Positions 25,401-27,234 of a stretch of 27,234 nucleotides of DNA are shown piece after piece. Where the stretch lies: positions 1-27,234 of the IMG/VR virus record IMGVR_UViG_3300044675_002459. One strand, given 5' to 3'. This stretch comes from a virus. The position numbers and the translations under genes are program-made. The first letter of the stretch is position 1, and every line of letters begins with the position of its first letter. The notes beneath the pieces were generated by a model that was given only the letters and a program-made list of their open reading frames with translations, was not told the DNA's origin and ran no database searches.

Positions 25401-26270
25401 TTAACCGAAAAAATTTGATGGATCAAAGTTCAACGGAACTTCAATTTCTTCATCAGTGATTCCAATAGCTCTCATTTCGTCAGTGACTTTGATTTTTAAA
25501 GGTTTGATAGAGTTATGCTCTCTAAGGATATCGATGTGTCCTTTGACTTTATCAAAGATTTCTTTATCCACATTGTCCATAAACTCTTGGATGTGTTTAC
25601 GATCACTAGTTCCACCACCCGAAGATTCGATATTAAAGATAGACTCTGTGATAACTCCTAGAGTCAGCTTGTTAAGTTTAGCAAAACTTTCTTTGAAGAT
25701 CCTAATTTTATCTTCTTCTGCTACGCTTTCGTCATTGACAATTTGAATAATCTTTTGAGTTTCAAAAGTTTGTAGGGCACCCTGTGTCATAGTCTTATAG
25801 GTAATTGGACGAACATGTACAATTAAGTTTTCATTGATAGGTACAATAGGATCCCATGCAATGTTGTGCATTAACTGATCAACGACTACTCTCAAATCTA
25901 ATTCATACTCGTAATCAACGTCAGAACCAAGTTTAATAGGTACACTCATCTTCTCACCATAGGTAGCAATACGAATAGCAATCAACAATACATCCATGTC
26001 GATGTTAGGAACTGCCCATGCATTCTTAATGTTAGGAACACAATGCTGAATTACATCAACAACCGCTTGACCGTTCATCAGTGCGTCTGGAATTTTTAGT
26101 TTTAACTCGTCTTGTGCAGTCATCGAGAACACCGGATACTCACCGTTTTCAGTTTGCTCCAGTGCACCGTTTTCCCAAAACTCTCCGTTGCTGGGCAAGC
26201 GAATATAAATTTTTGGCTGACGCATTTGTGCCATTAATGGGTTTGGGGCAATTTTGTGTGGTGTAACCAT
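25401..26270 (-). CDS. gp26: Baseplate hub protein gp26-like
   Basis: This 289-aa protein resembles the gp26 group of baseplate hub/assembly proteins in T4-type phages. The N-terminal YIRLPSNGEFWENGALE (about 22-38) and then MTAQDELKLKIPDALMNGQA (about 50-69) form the recognisable block, followed by VLLIAIRIATYGEKM (about 94-108). T4 gp26 is shorter (208 aa). The ATG is supported by GGAG 9 nt upstream and by a perfect TATAAATA box at a short distance. The gene lies apart from the main tail cluster and pairs with the 72-aa gene. A role in assembling the central hub is inferred from the family. Confidence 0.7.
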   Translation of the reverse strand: MVTPHKIAPNPLMAQMRQPKIYIRLPSNGEFWENGALEQTENGEYPVFSMTAQDELKLKIPDALMNGQAVVDVIQHCVPNIKNAWAVPNIDMDVLLIAIRIATYGEKMSVPIKLGSDVDYEYELDLRVVVDQLMHNIAWDPIVPINENLIVHVRPITYKTMTQGALQTFETQKIIQIVNDESVAEEDKIRIFKESFAKLNKLTLGVITESIFNIESSGGGTSDRKHIQEFMDNVDKEIFDKVKGHIDILREHNSIKPLKIKVTDEMRAIGITDEEIEVPLNFDPSNFFG

Positions 26271-26283
26271 GTTTCGATTCTCC

Positions 26284-26291
26284 GATAAATA
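26284..26291 (+). promoter_or_regulatory. Late-promoter-like box before the right-edge gene
   Basis: GATAAATA, one mismatch from the late consensus, is 55 nt before the ATG of the 26347 gene. It would make the region a divergent late promoter pair with the minus-strand TATAAATA at 26313-26320. The match is weaker than its partner. Confidence 0.3.
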
Positions 26292-26312
26292 ATCTAGTAA
26301 AACTCTGTGTAT

Positions 26313-26320
26313 TATTTATA
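26313..26320 (-). promoter_or_regulatory. Perfect T4-type late promoter for gp26
   Basis: The minus strand reads TATAAATA, 42 nt before the gp26 ATG, with GGAG at 26283-26280 between. Position and match both support late transcription of gp26 and the 72-aa gene. Confidence 0.75.
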
Positions 26321-26346
26321 TACGCATAGAATCCTGGAAAATAACA

Positions 26347-27234
26347 ATGGCTGACGTAACTGGTAGAATAGGTGATCAAGATGTTGCACTAGATAATGCA
26401 GCCACAGAAGCGACCTTAAAAGATATCCTTGCAGCATTAAAGGGACAACAGTCTGCTTTATCTAAATTAAGCGGAACAGCTGGCCAAGCAGGAGTTAATC
26501 CTCAAGCAATTGCAAACGCAAACAAAGGCATTCAACAAATGGGTGCTGCTGCAACTGCTGGATCTATAGCTGGTAAAGGTCTAAGTATGGCATTTAACGG
26601 CCTATCTAAAGGTGCAATGTTGCTAGGAGGTATCCTTGGAGACATTGTTGCCGGCGGCGTAGAAACTGGTAAGAACTTGATGGACCTTGCGGGCAAGATG
26701 CTCGACGGCGGCGGAAAAGTTAGTGATGTATTTGGAGCATTTAAAGATCTACCATTAGGTATAGGAGCAGTTGCAGGTCTATTTGAAAAACTAATGCAGA
26801 TGCAGCAGGCCGAGTTAGACACTTATAGAGAGTTAACTAAGTCTGGCGTAAATCTAGGTGGAACATTAACTGATGTACGAGCAACTGCCTTAGAAATGGG
26901 CACAACATTAGAAGGCTTTGGAAAACTTGTAAAAGAAAATTCTACACTGTTTTCTCAACTAGGCGGTACTGTTAACGACGGTGCCAAGAATTTTGTAAAC
27001 TTAGCTAAAGACATTCGTAATAGTGATGTTGGAAAAAATTTACGTGCTCTAGGTTATTCTATCGACGACATCAACGGTAGTACTGCAAACTATCTAAAGA
27101 TGACTGGTGGTAGAACTGCTGAAGAAATGAAGAACACTAAAGCATTGGGAGCAGCAGCCGGTGCTTATATGACACAGCTAGATATGCTGGCTAGCATAAC
27201 TGGACAGAGTAGAGAACAACAAGAAAAGGCTTTA
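26347..27234 (+). CDS. Large tape-measure-like virion protein, N-terminal part
   Basis: An open frame of 296 codons runs from this ATG to the right edge without a stop codon, so the gene continues outside. GGA (26336-26338) precedes the ATG. The protein begins MADVTGRIGDQDVALDNAAT, then has Gly/Ala-rich, partly hydrophobic stretches (GAMLLGGILGDIVAGGVETG, about 92-111). It continues with helical segments such as SGVNLGGTLTDVRATALEMG, then TLEGFGKLVKENSTLFSQLG, and ends near YMTQLDMLASITGQSREQQE. Segments of this style are common in long helical tape-measure or internal virion proteins of marine phages. The neighbouring gp26 and small protein would fit a tail function. The precise role is not proven, and T4 gp29 similarity is not evident. 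Confidence 0.65.
   Translation, partial: MADVTGRIGDQDVALDNAATEATLKDILAALKGQQSALSKLSGTAGQAGVNPQAIANANKGIQQMGAAATAGSIAGKGLSMAFNGLSKGAMLLGGILGDIVAGGVETGKNLMDLAGKMLDGGGKVSDVFGAFKDLPLGIGAVAGLFEKLMQMQQAELDTYRELTKSGVNLGGTLTDVRATALEMGTTLEGFGKLVKENSTLFSQLGGTVNDGAKNFVNLAKDIRNSDVGKNLRALGYSIDDINGSTANYLKMTGGRTAEEMKNTKALGAAAGAYMTQLDMLASITGQSREQQEKAL

Overview
The window looks like part of the genome of a T4-type contractile-tailed phage (myovirus). It is AT-rich and almost wholly coding, and the gene set and order fit a marine or freshwater relative of T4 better than a coliphage. I recognise T4 core genes by their protein sequence: the late sigma factor gp55, the recombination nuclease pair gp47/gp46, and the baseplate proteins gp53, gp5, gp25, gp6 and gp26. 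The host cannot be read from the sequence. Two SigA/sigma70-type promoters only say that it has an ordinary bacterial RNA polymerase.

Layout. (1) Positions 1-17487, minus strand: a tightly packed tail/baseplate cluster, transcribed leftwards: a 473-aa structural protein, gp53-like, a 1229-aa structural protein in the position of a hub subunit, gp5 spike/lysozyme, gp25, gp6 and a 1877-aa wedge-type protein. Several junctions are TAATG stop/start overlaps, and another gene seems to start at the left edge. (2) 17595-22252, plus strand: a replication/expression block made of gp55, gp47, gp46, a small basic coiled-coil protein, an Hc1/histone H1-like protein and a GIY-YIG nuclease. (3) 22253-22779: 527 nt with no gene, holding dense complementary segments, a possible pseudoknot, 10-bp-phased repeats and strong hairpins, and ending in a perfect T4 late promoter. 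(4) 22780-25180, plus strand: two late structural-type genes, one with a Gly/Ala hydrophobic segment and one Ala/Pro-rich, possibly internal or ejected proteins. (5) 25177-26270, minus strand: a small protein and gp26. (6) 26347 to the right edge, plus strand: the start of a large tape-measure-like protein.

Regulation. gp55 and gp47 have TTGACT/TTGATC -35 boxes 18 bp from TACACT/TATACT -10 boxes, fitting host-polymerase transcription. The virion genes carry TATAAATA, or variants such as AATAAATA, just upstream, which is the site class recognised by gp55 in T4. The window therefore holds both the late sigma factor and several of its likely targets.

Most unusual points: gp5 carries a GH19 (chitinase-class) muramidase domain at its C-terminus instead of T4's internal GH24-type lysozyme; gp55 has a long insertion and lacks a T4-like clamp-binding tail; an 18-bp perfect inverted repeat buries the stop/start junction at the left edge; and a structured, apparently non-coding segment follows the GIY-YIG gene.
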